Source of the DNA: Chloroflexota bacterium
GTDB taxonomy: Bacteria > Chloroflexota > Dehalococcoidia > DSTF01 > RBG-16-68-14
DNA: 64,000 bases
Direction of reading: 5' to 3'
Assembly: GCA_003228685.1 (NCBI GenBank)
Contig: QIFC01000079.1
Coordinates: forward strand, 1-64,000
Within the stretch, counting starts at the first letter, position 1; the number at the start of each line of letters is the position of its first letter. Both the position numbers and the translations under genes were made by a program. The notes beneath the pieces are model-generated. The model ran no database searches. It saw only the letters and a list, made by a program, of their open reading frames with translations, and was not told the origin of the DNA. Shown here piece after piece: positions 42,735-52,540 of the stretch.

Positions 42735-43231
42735 ACTATGCAATCGGCGTGTTCGCGGTGCTCGTTGCCGTGATCTCGCAAGTTGCGATCATGCCCGCGT
42801 TCTCGATCTTCGGTGTGCAACCGAATCTCGTCATCGTGTTACTGGTCGCGTGGATGGTCGTACGCGGGCGCCAAGAGGCGTTGGTATTGATCCCCATTGC
42901 CGGATTCACGATGGGACTGCTCGACAGCCAGCCGCTCGGGCTGGCGATGCTAGCGCTGGCGCCACTTATCCTCATGACGGTTTTCAGAGAGTTACGTCTA
43001 GTAGATTCCGACATCTTGCCGGCAATTGCACTAACCATGGCCGCAACTGTGGTCTACGAATACACGATCATGGTAACCTTGGTGCTGAGAGGCGAGTCGG
43101 TTACGTGGCTCGCCAGCGTTACGAGCGTCTTGGTGCCAGCAGCTATCGCAAATGCATTGCTACTCATTCCTGTGTATTGGCTGATCCGGATCTTCAGCCT
43201 CGGTCTCAGGCAGCGCCCGGCGTTCGGCTAA
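42731..43231 (+). CDS. mreD: Rod shape-determining protein MreD
   Basis: A 166-aa polytopic membrane protein with about five helices (MNYAIGVFAVLVAVISQVAIM, FGVQPNLVIVLLVAWMVVRG, AGFTMGLLDSQPLGLAMLALAPLILM) and the MreD-typical P-N-L pair and Gly-Leu-x-D turn. It overlaps mreC by four bases and precedes mrdA by 39 nt. Identification rests on context as well as motif, since MreD diverges quickly. Confidence 0.92.
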   Translation: MNYAIGVFAVLVAVISQVAIMPAFSIFGVQPNLVIVLLVAWMVVRGRQEALVLIPIAGFTMGLLDSQPLGLAMLALAPLILMTVFRELRLVDSDILPAIALTMAATVVYEYTIMVTLVLRGESVTWLASVTSVLVPAAIANALLLIPVYWLIRIFSLGLRQRPAFG

Positions 43232-43270
43232 CCGGTACCAAAGCAGGGACGCGTTAACACGCGTAAGGAC

Positions 43271-45190
43271 ATGCAGCTACCTACGTCAGGCAGTCGCCGA
43301 TGGCGCTCGCGCACCAGTGAGCCGCGCCCTATCGAGGTTGCGCGCAGGCGCTCCCTACTCCTCCGCGCGCTGATCATCTTCCTCTTCGGCGTCTTGTCTG
43401 TCCAGTTGGTGCGGATGCAGATCGTCCAGCACGAGGAATTCAACGCACGCGCAGAATCGAACCGCCTGCGGACGATCCCGGAACTGCCCGCTCGCGGCCT
43501 CATCTACGACCGCTTTGGCGAACAGCTCGTCGAGAACCTCCCGATCTTCTCGGCAGCCGTCGTCCCAGCCGATGTACCGGACTCCCAGTTCTTGGTTGTC
43601 GTCGCCGGCCTGTCCGAGATTACGGGCGTTTCGACGGACGAGATTGCGCGTGACCTGGAAGACGCGCGGAAGAGCGGTGACCCCTTCACGCCCTTGATCA
43701 TCAAGCAGGACATAGACGAAGAGACCGCGTTCCTCCTCCGTGAGCGTCAGCCGGAGTTGCCCGGTGCACAGGTCTTGGTGGAATCGATTCGCTCGTATCC
43801 GTACGAAGCGCTCGTGTCGCAGTTACTAGGATTCGTTGGGCGCATTGACGAGCAAGAGTACGCAGAACTTCGGAGCCGCGGCTACCTGCTGAACGACCGC
43901 TTGGGCAAGGCAGGGGTAGAGTATGTCCACGAGGCAATGTTGCGCGGATCGCCCGGCTATCGACAGGTGGAGATCGATGCGGCGGGAGAGGAGATCAACA
44001 CGATCCGGACTGTCGCTCCGCGCTCAGCAGGCAACCTCGTCCTCTCGCTGGATCTGGACCTGCAGCGTCAGGTGGAACGATACCTGATCGAGGCCCAAGG
44101 CAACTCGCTGAACGCCGTAGCCGTGGTGATCGATGTGAACTCCGGCGGCATCCTATCTATGGTGTCGCTGCCGTCATACGACAACAACATCTTGACCGAC
44201 CCGGTCGACCAGGAGGCGCTGGCCCCTCTCTACGACGACCCTGCGAAGCCGATGGTAAACCACGCAATCTCTGAGGTGTATCCACCTGGCAGTACATTCA
44301 AACAAGTGACGGGCACGGCCGCGCTGCAAGAAGGAGTCGCATCACCAGATACCACCATAACGAGCCGCGGCCTGATCACGGTTGAGGATGAGTACAACCC
44401 CGAACGCACGTGGATTATGCGCGACTGGGCCGCACTGGGCACTATGGACTTCTACCGTGGCCTGGCGATGTCTTCCGATGTCTACTTTTACTACCTCTCC
44501 GGCGGCTACTATCAGGGCGGGCAGGAGATCTTCGAGGGCCTGGGCGTGGAACGGCTGTCCGCCTACGCTCGCGAATATGGACTTGGCAGCCTGACCGGCA
44601 TCGACCTGCCTGGCGAAGCGACCGGCTCGGTACCGGACGCTACGTGGAAGACAGACACGTTCGGAGAGGACGCTGTCTGGACCCTTGGCGATACCTATAA
44701 CTTCGGCATTGGCCAGGGCTTCCTGACTGTTACTCCAATGCAGCTCCTTCTCGTCACGGCGGCGATCGCCAACGGCGGCGACGTCCTGGTCCCGCACGTA
44801 CTGCAGGATGTGGTCGACGAGCAAGGCAACATCCTCCAACACATTCAGCGCGAGGTATCGAATACGCTGGACATCTCCCCACGCAACCTCGGGATCATGC
44901 AGGAGGCGCTCCGGCAGGCGGCTTCATACGGCCCCGCGAGAACTGGCGCGAGCAACTTCGTGACGATTGCGGGCAAGACGGGTACGGCTGAGTTCGGCCA
45001 GCCACTCGCCGACGGGACTTACCCGAACAGCCACGCTTGGTACACGGCCTACGCACCGTTCGAAGACCCGGAGATCGCCGTCGTGGTCTTCCTCGAACAA
45101 GGCATCGGCGCGACGAACGCTGGCCCGGTAGCCAAGAACATCTTCGACTACTACTTCGACCGCCAGCGTCTCGTAGAGAGCACACCATGA
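43271..45190 (+). CDS. mrdA: Penicillin-binding protein 2, elongation-specific transpeptidase
   Basis: A class B PBP that crosslinks peptidoglycan for side-wall growth with RodA. 639 aa: a cytoplasmic Arg-rich start, one helix (LLLRALIIFLFGVLSVQLVRM), a dimerisation domain (RLRTIPELPARGLIYDRFG), and the transpeptidase domain. SxxK is at Ser341-Lys344 (PPGSTFKQ), the SxN-equivalent SSD is at 401-403 (MSSDVYFYY, Asp instead of Asn as in many PBP2s) and KTGTAE is at 569. The stop overlaps rodA (ATGA). Confidence 0.95.
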   Translation: MQLPTSGSRRWRSRTSEPRPIEVARRRSLLLRALIIFLFGVLSVQLVRMQIVQHEEFNARAESNRLRTIPELPARGLIYDRFGEQLVENLPIFSAAVVPADVPDSQFLVVVAGLSEITGVSTDEIARDLEDARKSGDPFTPLIIKQDIDEETAFLLRERQPELPGAQVLVESIRSYPYEALVSQLLGFVGRIDEQEYAELRSRGYLLNDRLGKAGVEYVHEAMLRGSPGYRQVEIDAAGEEINTIRTVAPRSAGNLVLSLDLDLQRQVERYLIEAQGNSLNAVAVVIDVNSGGILSMVSLPSYDNNILTDPVDQEALAPLYDDPAKPMVNHAISEVYPPGSTFKQVTGTAALQEGVASPDTTITSRGLITVEDEYNPERTWIMRDWAALGTMDFYRGLAMSSDVYFYYLSGGYYQGGQEIFEGLGVERLSAYAREYGLGSLTGIDLPGEATGSVPDATWKTDTFGEDAVWTLGDTYNFGIGQGFLTVTPMQLLLVTAAIANGGDVLVPHVLQDVVDEQGNILQHIQREVSNTLDISPRNLGIMQEALRQAASYGPARTGASNFVTIAGKTGTAEFGQPLADGTYPNSHAWYTAYAPFEDPEIAVVVFLEQGIGATNAGPVAKNIFDYYFDRQRLVESTP

Positions 45191-46326
45191 ATACCCGCTC
45201 AGCCCGAATCCGAGACTTCGACCCGGTGCTGATGCTAGCGGCGCTCGCGCTCGTCGCCATGGGCGGCCTGCTAATTTACAGTGCTAGCCTCACCCAGTTC
45301 GGTTCTCCGTCGTTGGGCGACCTGGGTCATCCGGTGATACGGCAGGCAGCGTTCGCCACTGTTGGCCTCATCGTCGCGCTGGGAATCGCGCGTGCCAACT
45401 ACCGTGTGCTGGGTGTGCTAAGTGTCGGGATGTACGTCGCCGCGATCGCCGTATTGGCGTTCGTCGTCGTCGCTGGCGAAGCGACCTACGGATCGCGCCG
45501 CTGGATCGAGATTGCCGGCACGCCGGTCCAACCTTCAGAGATCGCGAAGCTCGTCGTCATCATCGCGCTGGCGAAGTATCTCTCCGACCATCAGGACTCA
45601 ATCGGCGAGCTAAAGGTATTCCTCACGTCCCTCGCGATGGCAGCCGTCCCAACTCTTCTCGTGTTCGCTGAACCGGACCTCGGCTCTGCGGTGATCTTCG
45701 CCGTGATCTGGCTAGGCATGGTGCTCGCAGCGGGCGCGAAGTGGCGGCACGTGGCTGGGCTAGCCGGCGTCGCGCTCGTGTCTGTGCCATTCGCGCTCAT
45801 CGGCCTCATCAACGACTACCAGCGTGAGCGCATCGCGCTCTGGCTCGATCCAGAGAGCGATCCTCTAGGCGCTGGCTTTCAGTCGCTGCAAGCGCAGATC
45901 GGCATCGGCTCAGGAGGCTTCTTCGGCAAGGGGCTGACCCAGGGCGGGCAGACGCAGCTCGACTACCTGCGCACGGAAACAACCGACTACGTGTTCAGTG
46001 TGCTGGGGGAGGAGTTGGGCCTCTTCGGGGCGCTCATATTGTTCTCGCTGTTCATTATTCTCTTGTGGCGCGCGCTACGCGTCGCTGAACTGTCTCGCGA
46101 CCTGTTCGGACGGCTGCTCGCGACGGGCATGGTTATCTTCATCCTGCTCCAGACGTTCATCAACATCGCCGTAAACGTCGGGTTGCTGCCTGTCACCGGA
46201 ATTCCTTTGCCATTCGTTAGCCAAGGCGGCAGCTCGCTGATCACGCTGTTCATCAGTTTGGGGATCCTGCAAAGCATCTTGATGCGGCGGCGCACGTTCA
46301 CCGTCAGCAACTACTACGACACGTAG
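45187..46326 (+). CDS. rodA: Peptidoglycan polymerase RodA (SEDS family)
   Basis: A SEDS glycosyltransferase polymerising lipid II, partner of PBP2. The track starts at 45037, inside mrdA; the real ATG at 45187 overlaps the mrdA stop by four bases, giving 379 aa. Signatures: MGGLLIYSAS, GSRRWIEIAGTPVQPSEIAKL, FAEPDLGSA, GKGLTQGGQTQLDYLRTETTDYVFSVLGEELG, and TGIPLPFVSQGGSSLI. Its 3' end overlaps the convergent GT-C gene by 13 bp. Confidence 0.96.
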   Translation: MNTRSARIRDFDPVLMLAALALVAMGGLLIYSASLTQFGSPSLGDLGHPVIRQAAFATVGLIVALGIARANYRVLGVLSVGMYVAAIAVLAFVVVAGEATYGSRRWIEIAGTPVQPSEIAKLVVIIALAKYLSDHQDSIGELKVFLTSLAMAAVPTLLVFAEPDLGSAVIFAVIWLGMVLAAGAKWRHVAGLAGVALVSVPFALIGLINDYQRERIALWLDPESDPLGAGFQSLQAQIGIGSGGFFGKGLTQGGQTQLDYLRTETTDYVFSVLGEELGLFGALILFSLFIILLWRALRVAELSRDLFGRLLATGMVIFILLQTFINIAVNVGLLPVTGIPLPFVSQGGSSLITLFISLGILQSILMRRRTFTVSNYYDT

Positions 46327-47663
46327 CGCTCGCGCAACCGCGTCGCCAGCTGAACGACCACCCACGCCGCCGGCACGACCAGCAGTGGCATGACCGGTAC
46401 ATGGAAGCGCGCGTCTCCGAAGAAGACGAGCGGTATCCCGGCGAGCGCGAGCAGGGCTAGCAAGAAGTACAACCGGCGCGCATCAGGCGGCCGCAGGAGG
46501 CCAGCCAGGCCTAATCCACCAAGGCTGATCGTCACGAAAAAGAAGACATCGGCGATGCGTTCGAGCGCCGTCCGCAACGTGTCGTTCATGAACGGGTCAT
46601 CGCCATAGGCCTCAACAGCGCTCAGGCCGTCATGGTCATGTTCCCAGAGGTGATAGGCCTTTCGAGAGAGCAGCTTCAGTTCGGCCACAGGGTGGCGCAC
46701 CGCATAGTTCACAGCTCTCTCGATGTTGTCGTTGTTGCGCCGGACTTCGAACTCCGCACGGTCGATGTCCGCGTAGGCGTCCGGCGAAAAACAGCTCAAC
46801 GGCAGCGCGAAGTTGCCGGGAGCGTCCTCGTGATGACCAATGCAGAGGTTGTCTCCGAGGTTCGTGGAGATGATTACGAGCGAGTCCATCTGGATGAAGT
46901 TCCGGATCGACCAGGGAGCGATCACGGCCACGACGACGATGAGCACCGCGCCCGTATCGAGCAGCGCCCGTTGCCAGCCAACGCGCGCCACGAGCCACAC
47001 CGCTGGCACCAGCAGCAGAAACAGCAGCGAGATCGGCCGGACGAGCGCGGAAGCCCCGAGCAAGAAGCCAAACACCGCCAGACGCGTCAGCGTGGGTGGC
47101 CGCTCTCTCCAATCGTGGGCTAGCAACACAAGGAGAGCCGCCATCACGATGAACATGAACAGCGTCTCCGTGAGGAACGCCGCGGTGTGGAAGATCAGGT
47201 TTGGGAAGACGGCCAGCCAGGCGGCGGCCAGCAGGCCCACGGCGGGATTGAAGAGACGTCGCCCAAGCTCATAGACGAACGCGACCGTCGCAACACCGAG
47301 GAAAATCTGAAAGAACCCCGCAGTCAGCTCCAGGTTGTCCGGGATGGGCGTGTGCGTGACCAGCGCGAACACCGCCCCGAGAGCGGCGGAGTAGCCGACC
47401 GGATAGTAGGCCGTGGGCCCAGCGCTAATGGCGTCGACTGCGGGAAGTTGGTAGCCAACGCCGGCCGCGATCGCCTGTCCATATCCCCAGTAGAAGGTGG
47501 GATCGTGGACGCCTTGGGGCTCTCGCATGGCGTAGAGCACCCAGATGAGGCGCAGGACGAACGCCAGGGCGAGGATCGCCGCGAGCCAGCGCAACTCCGT
47601 AATCGACCGCCCGCTAGCCCAGGAGGCCCAGAGCGTGCGCGCCCTAGCGGGTGCGGCTGGCAT
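46314..47663 (-). CDS. Glycosyltransferase family 39/ArnT-like membrane protein
   Basis: About 449 aa from the ATG at 47663; the track extends into the upstream gene. It has roughly 11 helices and the GT-C layout: the first outside loop carries a likely catalytic Asp (MREPQGVHDPTFYWGYGQAIAAGVGYQ), followed by FVYELGRRLFNPAVGLLAAAWLAVFPN. Such enzymes move sugars from polyprenyl carriers to lipid or protein. It starts 12 nt after the arylsulfotransferase-like gene. Donor and acceptor are unknown. Confidence 0.82.
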   Translation of the reverse strand: MPAAPARARTLWASWASGRSITELRWLAAILALAFVLRLIWVLYAMREPQGVHDPTFYWGYGQAIAAGVGYQLPAVDAISAGPTAYYPVGYSAALGAVFALVTHTPIPDNLELTAGFFQIFLGVATVAFVYELGRRLFNPAVGLLAAAWLAVFPNLIFHTAAFLTETLFMFIVMAALLVLLAHDWRERPPTLTRLAVFGFLLGASALVRPISLLFLLLVPAVWLVARVGWQRALLDTGAVLIVVVAVIAPWSIRNFIQMDSLVIISTNLGDNLCIGHHEDAPGNFALPLSCFSPDAYADIDRAEFEVRRNNDNIERAVNYAVRHPVAELKLLSRKAYHLWEHDHDGLSAVEAYGDDPFMNDTLRTALERIADVFFFVTISLGGLGLAGLLRPPDARRLYFLLALLALAGIPLVFFGDARFHVPVMPLLVVPAAWVVVQLATRLRERYVS

Positions 47664-47674
47664 GGCTAGAAGCG

Positions 47675-48934
47675 TCAGGCTCCGGTGGCGAACGCGTCTA
47701 CCGGGTGGCGCCAGGCGCGAAACACCATATTGATGTCGCCCAGGATCGGATTCAGCTGGAAAAACGGGCTGATGTATTCCCAAACGATCTCACCATCCGT
47801 GGTTATCTCAAAGAAGCGGCCGAAATTCCCCTCCGCGATGAACGTGTTGCCGTTCGGCAAGCGTTGTGCGCTTGATACGAATGGGCTGAAGAAGTTGAGG
47901 ATGCTCTTGTCGATGTACTCCCACACGATCTCGGTCGTCGCGATGTCAACTTCGATCACGCGCGAGTAGTTCAGCGAGCTGTTTTCACGGTGGCCGCCAT
48001 TGTCGAAGATGAGGACGTTGCCGTTGGGGAGCATGCTGGGGTGGTGCTGTTGGGCCAGCTCGGGTGCGCGCATCGTCCAGACAAGATCGCCGCTGTCGCG
48101 GTCGATGATGGCGACTGTGTTGATGTTACGAAAGCTGATCAGCACGTTGCCGTCGGGAAGCTGTTCGGCCGAATTGGCGTGCGTCCACTCATCCCGGGCG
48201 TCTGTGGGATTGATCGGATAGTCTTCGGGCGCCATGTGCTCGTGCACGTGCCACTCCCAGACGGTCTCGCCATCGAGTGTGACTTCGGCCACGTAGTCTG
48301 TCCACATACCGAAGCCTTGTGTGGCGGGCTGGCCGCCTGGCACACGCGCCTCAAGGTCGGGTGGCAGCACTTCCGCCCGGAGTGAGAGCAAGTTGCCGTT
48401 CGGCAGGAGACGCACGTCGTGGTGCTGGTCCTCGTCCCGGAACTGCCAGACAATATTGCCATCCCAATCCACCTCCATGATCAGGCCGCCTTTGAACACG
48501 AAGGGAGGCGCGTCGCCAGCCGCCATGTGGAGAGCCGCGAACAGATTCCCGTTCTCCAAGAGTGAGACGCCGAAGATGTTGCGCTCGCGAGGATCGTCCG
48601 TGAGGTCCCACCTATTGACCACCTCGCCCATCATGTTGAGAACGTAGGCGCTCGATCCCTGAAACGGGCTGAAGAGCGTGTAGCCATCGAACGCCTTGGA
48701 CGGGTCGTATCCCGTGAGGCCAGTACCAGCGCGCTTCTGGCGCTGCTGTTCTACGGGACCTACGATCGTCGACGCCTGGCCCTGTACCAACGTCGCCGTG
48801 GCGGTCGCGTCGCCGTTTCCGTCGCTGCAAGCGGCTACGGCCAGCGCCGCGCCACCGACGGCCGCGCCAGCGGCGCCCTTAAGCAGCCCCCTACGCGATA
48901 GCCTGCGTCTTTGCCAATTCGCCGGAGATTTCAT
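47675..48934 (-). CDS. Tat-exported arylsulfotransferase-like beta-propeller lipoprotein
   Basis: 419 aa. The twin-arginine motif RRRLSRRGLLKGAAGAA precedes a lipobox AVAAC (Cys36), so the folded protein should be exported by Tat and anchored in the membrane. The body is a beta-propeller with repeating blades such as EVDWDGNIVWQF, LLPNGNLL, LPDGNVLISF, IDRDSGDLVWTM and LPNGNTFIAEG, as in arylsulfotransferase (ASST) domains. Catalytic His candidates lie in DQHHDVRLL and QQHHPSML. Transfer of sulfate from a phenolic donor is possible, but only family-level support exists. AAGGAG is well placed. Confidence 0.82.
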   Translation of the reverse strand: MKSPANWQRRRLSRRGLLKGAAGAAVGGAALAVAACSDGNGDATATATLVQGQASTIVGPVEQQRQKRAGTGLTGYDPSKAFDGYTLFSPFQGSSAYVLNMMGEVVNRWDLTDDPRERNIFGVSLLENGNLFAALHMAAGDAPPFVFKGGLIMEVDWDGNIVWQFRDEDQHHDVRLLPNGNLLSLRAEVLPPDLEARVPGGQPATQGFGMWTDYVAEVTLDGETVWEWHVHEHMAPEDYPINPTDARDEWTHANSAEQLPDGNVLISFRNINTVAIIDRDSGDLVWTMRAPELAQQHHPSMLPNGNVLIFDNGGHRENSSLNYSRVIEVDIATTEIVWEYIDKSILNFFSPFVSSAQRLPNGNTFIAEGNFGRFFEITTDGEIVWEYISPFFQLNPILGDINMVFRAWRHPVDAFATGA

Positions 48935-49024
48935 CGATCAGCTCTCCTTGCTCCTAGACTCGGGTACCCCACGACGAGTCCATACTAGCCCACGCTAGGC
49001 GGTCGGTCGAGACAGGCCGTCGCC

Positions 49025-50608
49025 TTATGGGAAGCCAGGGACATCGTCGCGGCAGATGTTGCCGCTCGCTTCCGGCGGGACATGAGGTAGAAGTGTTACG
49101 TCGTCCTCGACCTCTCTGACCGGGAGCGTAGCCGGAACGAAACCGCCATCGATTGCGTCGGCGAGAAAGACCGGATATCCGGGTCGCGCGCGAAATGTCT
49201 CTTCGGTATCCAATGCGATCGTGAAGAGCTTGCTGTCGCCCCAGAGCACCTCGCCGAGGGCGGGCAGGACCACGCACTGGAGCAGCGGGCCGGTGAGCGG
49301 TCCACCACGCACGTAGACGGTGCTGCCCGCGGGTAGGTCGGGGTATGCGTTCTCAATGCCGCCGGCGAGGGCCTCCCAGTCACTCGTGAGGTCATCGAAG
49401 TCCCGATTCTGGCTCCACGTCTGCCAGACGAACAACCCAAGCACGCCGATGACGGCCACGATGACGACCGTGGAGACGACAGGAGATAGACGCCGTGCCA
49501 ACGAGGCGGCTTCCCCAACCACCAGGGCTGCCAGCATCGAAAACGGGACCGACGCCAGGTAGACGTAGCGCGGCGCCAGCCACAGTTTCAGAGGAAGATA
49601 CGGGAGCAACGCCAGCGCGAGGAAGATGACGATGATGCGCGTAGGGGCTGGGCCGCGAACGAACGCAGCCAGCGCCAGGACTGCGGCCGCCAGTCCCGCG
49701 ACAAGGTGCGCCGTGCCGACGTCTCCCAGCGGTTCCATACCGACCGGGTAGAGCAGCCGGCCCAGATAGATCAGCGCGTTGTCGAACAGGTGGCCTCCCG
49801 CGCCGAAGGTTCCACCTTCGGCGGCCGCCGTGCATTCGCAGACGCCGAAGCCGATCAATGCTACCCCGCCAAGAATCGCGAACGGTGCTGAAAGAACGGC
49901 AGCCCGAACCCACGAACCTCGCGCCGTACCCTCGGCTTTATGGGAGCAACGCCAGAGCGCCACCAGTATCGGCACGGGCGCCAGCAGGGCCACCGACTCG
50001 TTGGCGGCTATCGCGGCCGCAAACGCAAGCGCCGCGCCACCCGCCCACAATGCCATCGGCCTGCGACCGCAGGCCTCGTACACCAACACGATCGACAGCA
50101 TGAGCAAGAAGCCCCCGAAGACATTGTTAATCGCCGTCACCTGGCCGACCGTCGGCACTGATGCTGGGGACAGGCCAAAAAGAGACGCCCCGAGGGCGGC
50201 CAGCCATACCTCCTTGGTCACCTGGCGCAGGAACTGGAAGACCAGGGCCGCCGTCCCAATGTGGACGATGACCGCGACAAGCAAGTAGGGCATGGCCATC
50301 AGGCCGAAGGTTTCGTACGCCCCGAGGTAGAAGAGTCCCGTCAAGAAGCGCCAATTCGGCGTCTCATCCTGCAAGAGGAAGAGGTCCTTCAGATATTCGC
50401 CGGTGCCGCGCGATGCGACATCGGCAAGCGGCACGAAGTCATCGCCGAAGAAATAGTGCCCGAGGACGGGCGCCTGGGCGACCAACGTCAGGATGGCGAC
50501 GAGCGCCAGAACCCACACCGGATGCGCACGGATTACGTCATCAAGCGTTTGAAGCAGGCCTTTGGACGCCGGCGAGGCAGCTTTGGCTTCGGCCGGGCCG
50601 TCAGCCAT
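49025..50608 (-). CDS. Polytopic membrane protein, probable GT-C-type glycosyltransferase
   Basis: 527 aa with about 10-11 helices in residues 30-400. A short first outside loop carries HYFFGDDFVPLADV (acidic pair, as in GT-C enzymes), and a soluble outside domain of about 120 residues (DLTSDWEALAGGIENAYPDLPAGSTVYVRGG) closes the protein. No specific family was recognised. It starts 15 nt after aspS on the same strand and precedes the Tat lipoprotein and ArnT-like genes, so the three may handle an envelope glycan. Confidence 0.7.
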   Translation of the reverse strand: MADGPAEAKAASPASKGLLQTLDDVIRAHPVWVLALVAILTLVAQAPVLGHYFFGDDFVPLADVASRGTGEYLKDLFLLQDETPNWRFLTGLFYLGAYETFGLMAMPYLLVAVIVHIGTAALVFQFLRQVTKEVWLAALGASLFGLSPASVPTVGQVTAINNVFGGFLLMLSIVLVYEACGRRPMALWAGGAALAFAAAIAANESVALLAPVPILVALWRCSHKAEGTARGSWVRAAVLSAPFAILGGVALIGFGVCECTAAAEGGTFGAGGHLFDNALIYLGRLLYPVGMEPLGDVGTAHLVAGLAAAVLALAAFVRGPAPTRIIVIFLALALLPYLPLKLWLAPRYVYLASVPFSMLAALVVGEAASLARRLSPVVSTVVIVAVIGVLGLFVWQTWSQNRDFDDLTSDWEALAGGIENAYPDLPAGSTVYVRGGPLTGPLLQCVVLPALGEVLWGDSKLFTIALDTEETFRARPGYPVFLADAIDGGFVPATLPVREVEDDVTLLPHVPPEASGNICRDDVPGFP

Positions 50609-50623
50609 GGATCTTGGGCCGTC

Positions 50624-52444
50624 CTACTCTGGTTGTTCGACCACGGTGATGCCGAGCACGCTCAGCTGTTCGTCGCTCACGCGCGATGGTGCGCCCGTCA
50701 TGGGATCGGCGCCGCTCTTCGATTTCGGGAACGCGATGACCTCGCGGATGTCGTTTTCGCCCGCGAGCTGCGCCACGATGCGGTCGATGCCTGGGGCGAA
50801 GCCCGCGTGAGGCGGCGCACCATATTCGAACGCCTCCAGAATATGTCCAAAACGCTCCTGGGCATCTTCATCGCTGATGCCGAGCAACCGGAGGACACGC
50901 TCCTGCAAGTCGCGCTGGTGGATCCGAACGCTGCCGCTCCCCAGCTCCATGCCATTGCAGATCGTGTCGTAGGCACGACTACGGACGCGGCCAGGGTCTG
51001 TCTCGAAGAAGTGTAGGTCCTCTTCCATGGGCGCGGTAAACAAATGATGCAACGCATCCCAGCGTTCTTCTTCGTCGTCCCATTCTACGAGCGGGAACTC
51101 CGTGATGAACGCATAATGGAGCACGTTCGGGTCTGCTAACTCGAGCCGGGAAGCGACTTCGCGCCGCAGGCCATCCAGCGAAGGACGCACTCGGTGCGAC
51201 GAACCAGGCTCCAGCTTCGGCTTACCACCTTCGCCCGCAACCAGCAGCAGCAGGTCGCCCTGTTTTGCGTCCGACCGCCGCGCGGCCGTCTCGACCAAGT
51301 CGATCGCGAGATACTTGGCGACCGGCGATCGGATGCCGTCCTCGTCGAGCGAGCCCGGCTGGCCAAGCAGACCGATCGAGACGAGGCCCTTGGCGCCGAG
51401 GCCCTGCACGAACGTGGTCAGCGAATCGATCTGCTTGCGAGAGAACTCGCCGCCGCCAGGTACGCAGATGCCTTCGACGGAGCCTCCCGACGCGACGGCG
51501 TTACGAAACACGCCAAACTCGGACGAAGCGGCGACATCGTTGATATCGAACAACTCCATGCCGTAGCGCAGGTCGGGTTTGTCAGTACCGAAGCGGCGCA
51601 TCGATTCTTCGTACGTGATGCGTGGAAACGGGGAAACGAACGAAAGATCAGGGCGCACCTCTCGCGCGAGGCTGGAGAACATCGCTTCGAACAGCTCGAG
51701 AATATCATCCTCGGTCGCGAAGCTCATCTCGACGTCGAGCTGGGTGAAGTCGGGCTGGCGGTCGGCTCGCAGGTCTTCGTCGCGCGCGCAGCGGGCGATC
51801 TGGAAGTAGCGTTCTACGCCGGCGACCATCAGGAGCTGCTTGTACTGCTGCGGCGATTGTGGGAGCGCGTAGAACGAGCCAGGCTGCACGCGGGCCGGCA
51901 CCAGATAATCACGGGCGCCCTCAGGGGTGCTATTCGTGAGCATTGGCGTCTCGATCTCGGTGAAATCTCGCTCTCGGAAGAAGCTGCGGATGAAAGCGGT
52001 CGTCTGGTCACGGATGCGGAGGTTGCGCTGCATACCCTCGCGGCGCAGGTCTAGGTAACGATAGCGAAGCCTCAGCAGCTCCTCGACATCAGACTCCTCG
52101 TTGATGGGGAACGGTGGCGTCTTGGACTCGTTCAGTACCTCTAGCTGGCGCACATGCAGCTCGACTTCTCCCGTCGGCATGTCTGCGTTCTCGGTGCCTT
52201 CTTTGCGAGCGGCGACCTTGCCGACGACCGACAGGACGAATTCGGCGCGAACGTCGCCAGCCGTCTTGTGCGCTTCCGGCGCGTCGTCTGGATGAATGAC
52301 CACCTGAACGAGGCCGCGACGGTCGCGCAGGTCCATGAAAATCAGGCCGCCGTGGTCACGGCGACGATGCACCCAACCGGCCAGCGTGACGTCTTGACCG
52401 ATGTGATCTTTGCGCAGATCGCCGCAGTAGTGCGTCTTGAGCAT
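50624..52444 (-). CDS. aspS: Aspartyl-tRNA synthetase
   Basis: Charges tRNA-Asp (and tRNA-Asn if non-discriminating). The track starts 22 codons early; MLKTHYCGDLRKDHIGQ at 52444 with GGGAGAA upstream is the true start, giving 606 aa. An OB-fold anticodon domain (VTLAGWVHRRRDHGGLIFMDLRDR) is followed by class II motif 2 and 3 regions (QPDFTQLDVEMSF, GGGxRxD-like APGIDRIVAQLAGE) and the bacterial GAD insertion (about 280-420). Specificity cannot be read from motifs alone. Confidence 0.97.
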   Translation of the reverse strand: MLKTHYCGDLRKDHIGQDVTLAGWVHRRRDHGGLIFMDLRDRRGLVQVVIHPDDAPEAHKTAGDVRAEFVLSVVGKVAARKEGTENADMPTGEVELHVRQLEVLNESKTPPFPINEESDVEELLRLRYRYLDLRREGMQRNLRIRDQTTAFIRSFFRERDFTEIETPMLTNSTPEGARDYLVPARVQPGSFYALPQSPQQYKQLLMVAGVERYFQIARCARDEDLRADRQPDFTQLDVEMSFATEDDILELFEAMFSSLAREVRPDLSFVSPFPRITYEESMRRFGTDKPDLRYGMELFDINDVAASSEFGVFRNAVASGGSVEGICVPGGGEFSRKQIDSLTTFVQGLGAKGLVSIGLLGQPGSLDEDGIRSPVAKYLAIDLVETAARRSDAKQGDLLLLVAGEGGKPKLEPGSSHRVRPSLDGLRREVASRLELADPNVLHYAFITEFPLVEWDDEEERWDALHHLFTAPMEEDLHFFETDPGRVRSRAYDTICNGMELGSGSVRIHQRDLQERVLRLLGISDEDAQERFGHILEAFEYGAPPHAGFAPGIDRIVAQLAGENDIREVIAFPKSKSGADPMTGAPSRVSDEQLSVLGITVVEQPE

Positions 52445-52540
52445 GTTCTCCCTCGCAATGCCGAGTGTGGCATGTGCGCGCCACGCGAGCAAGGGATAAT
52501 CATGCCCCAAACTCCCGCCTTTCGCTAAGATAGTGGCGCC

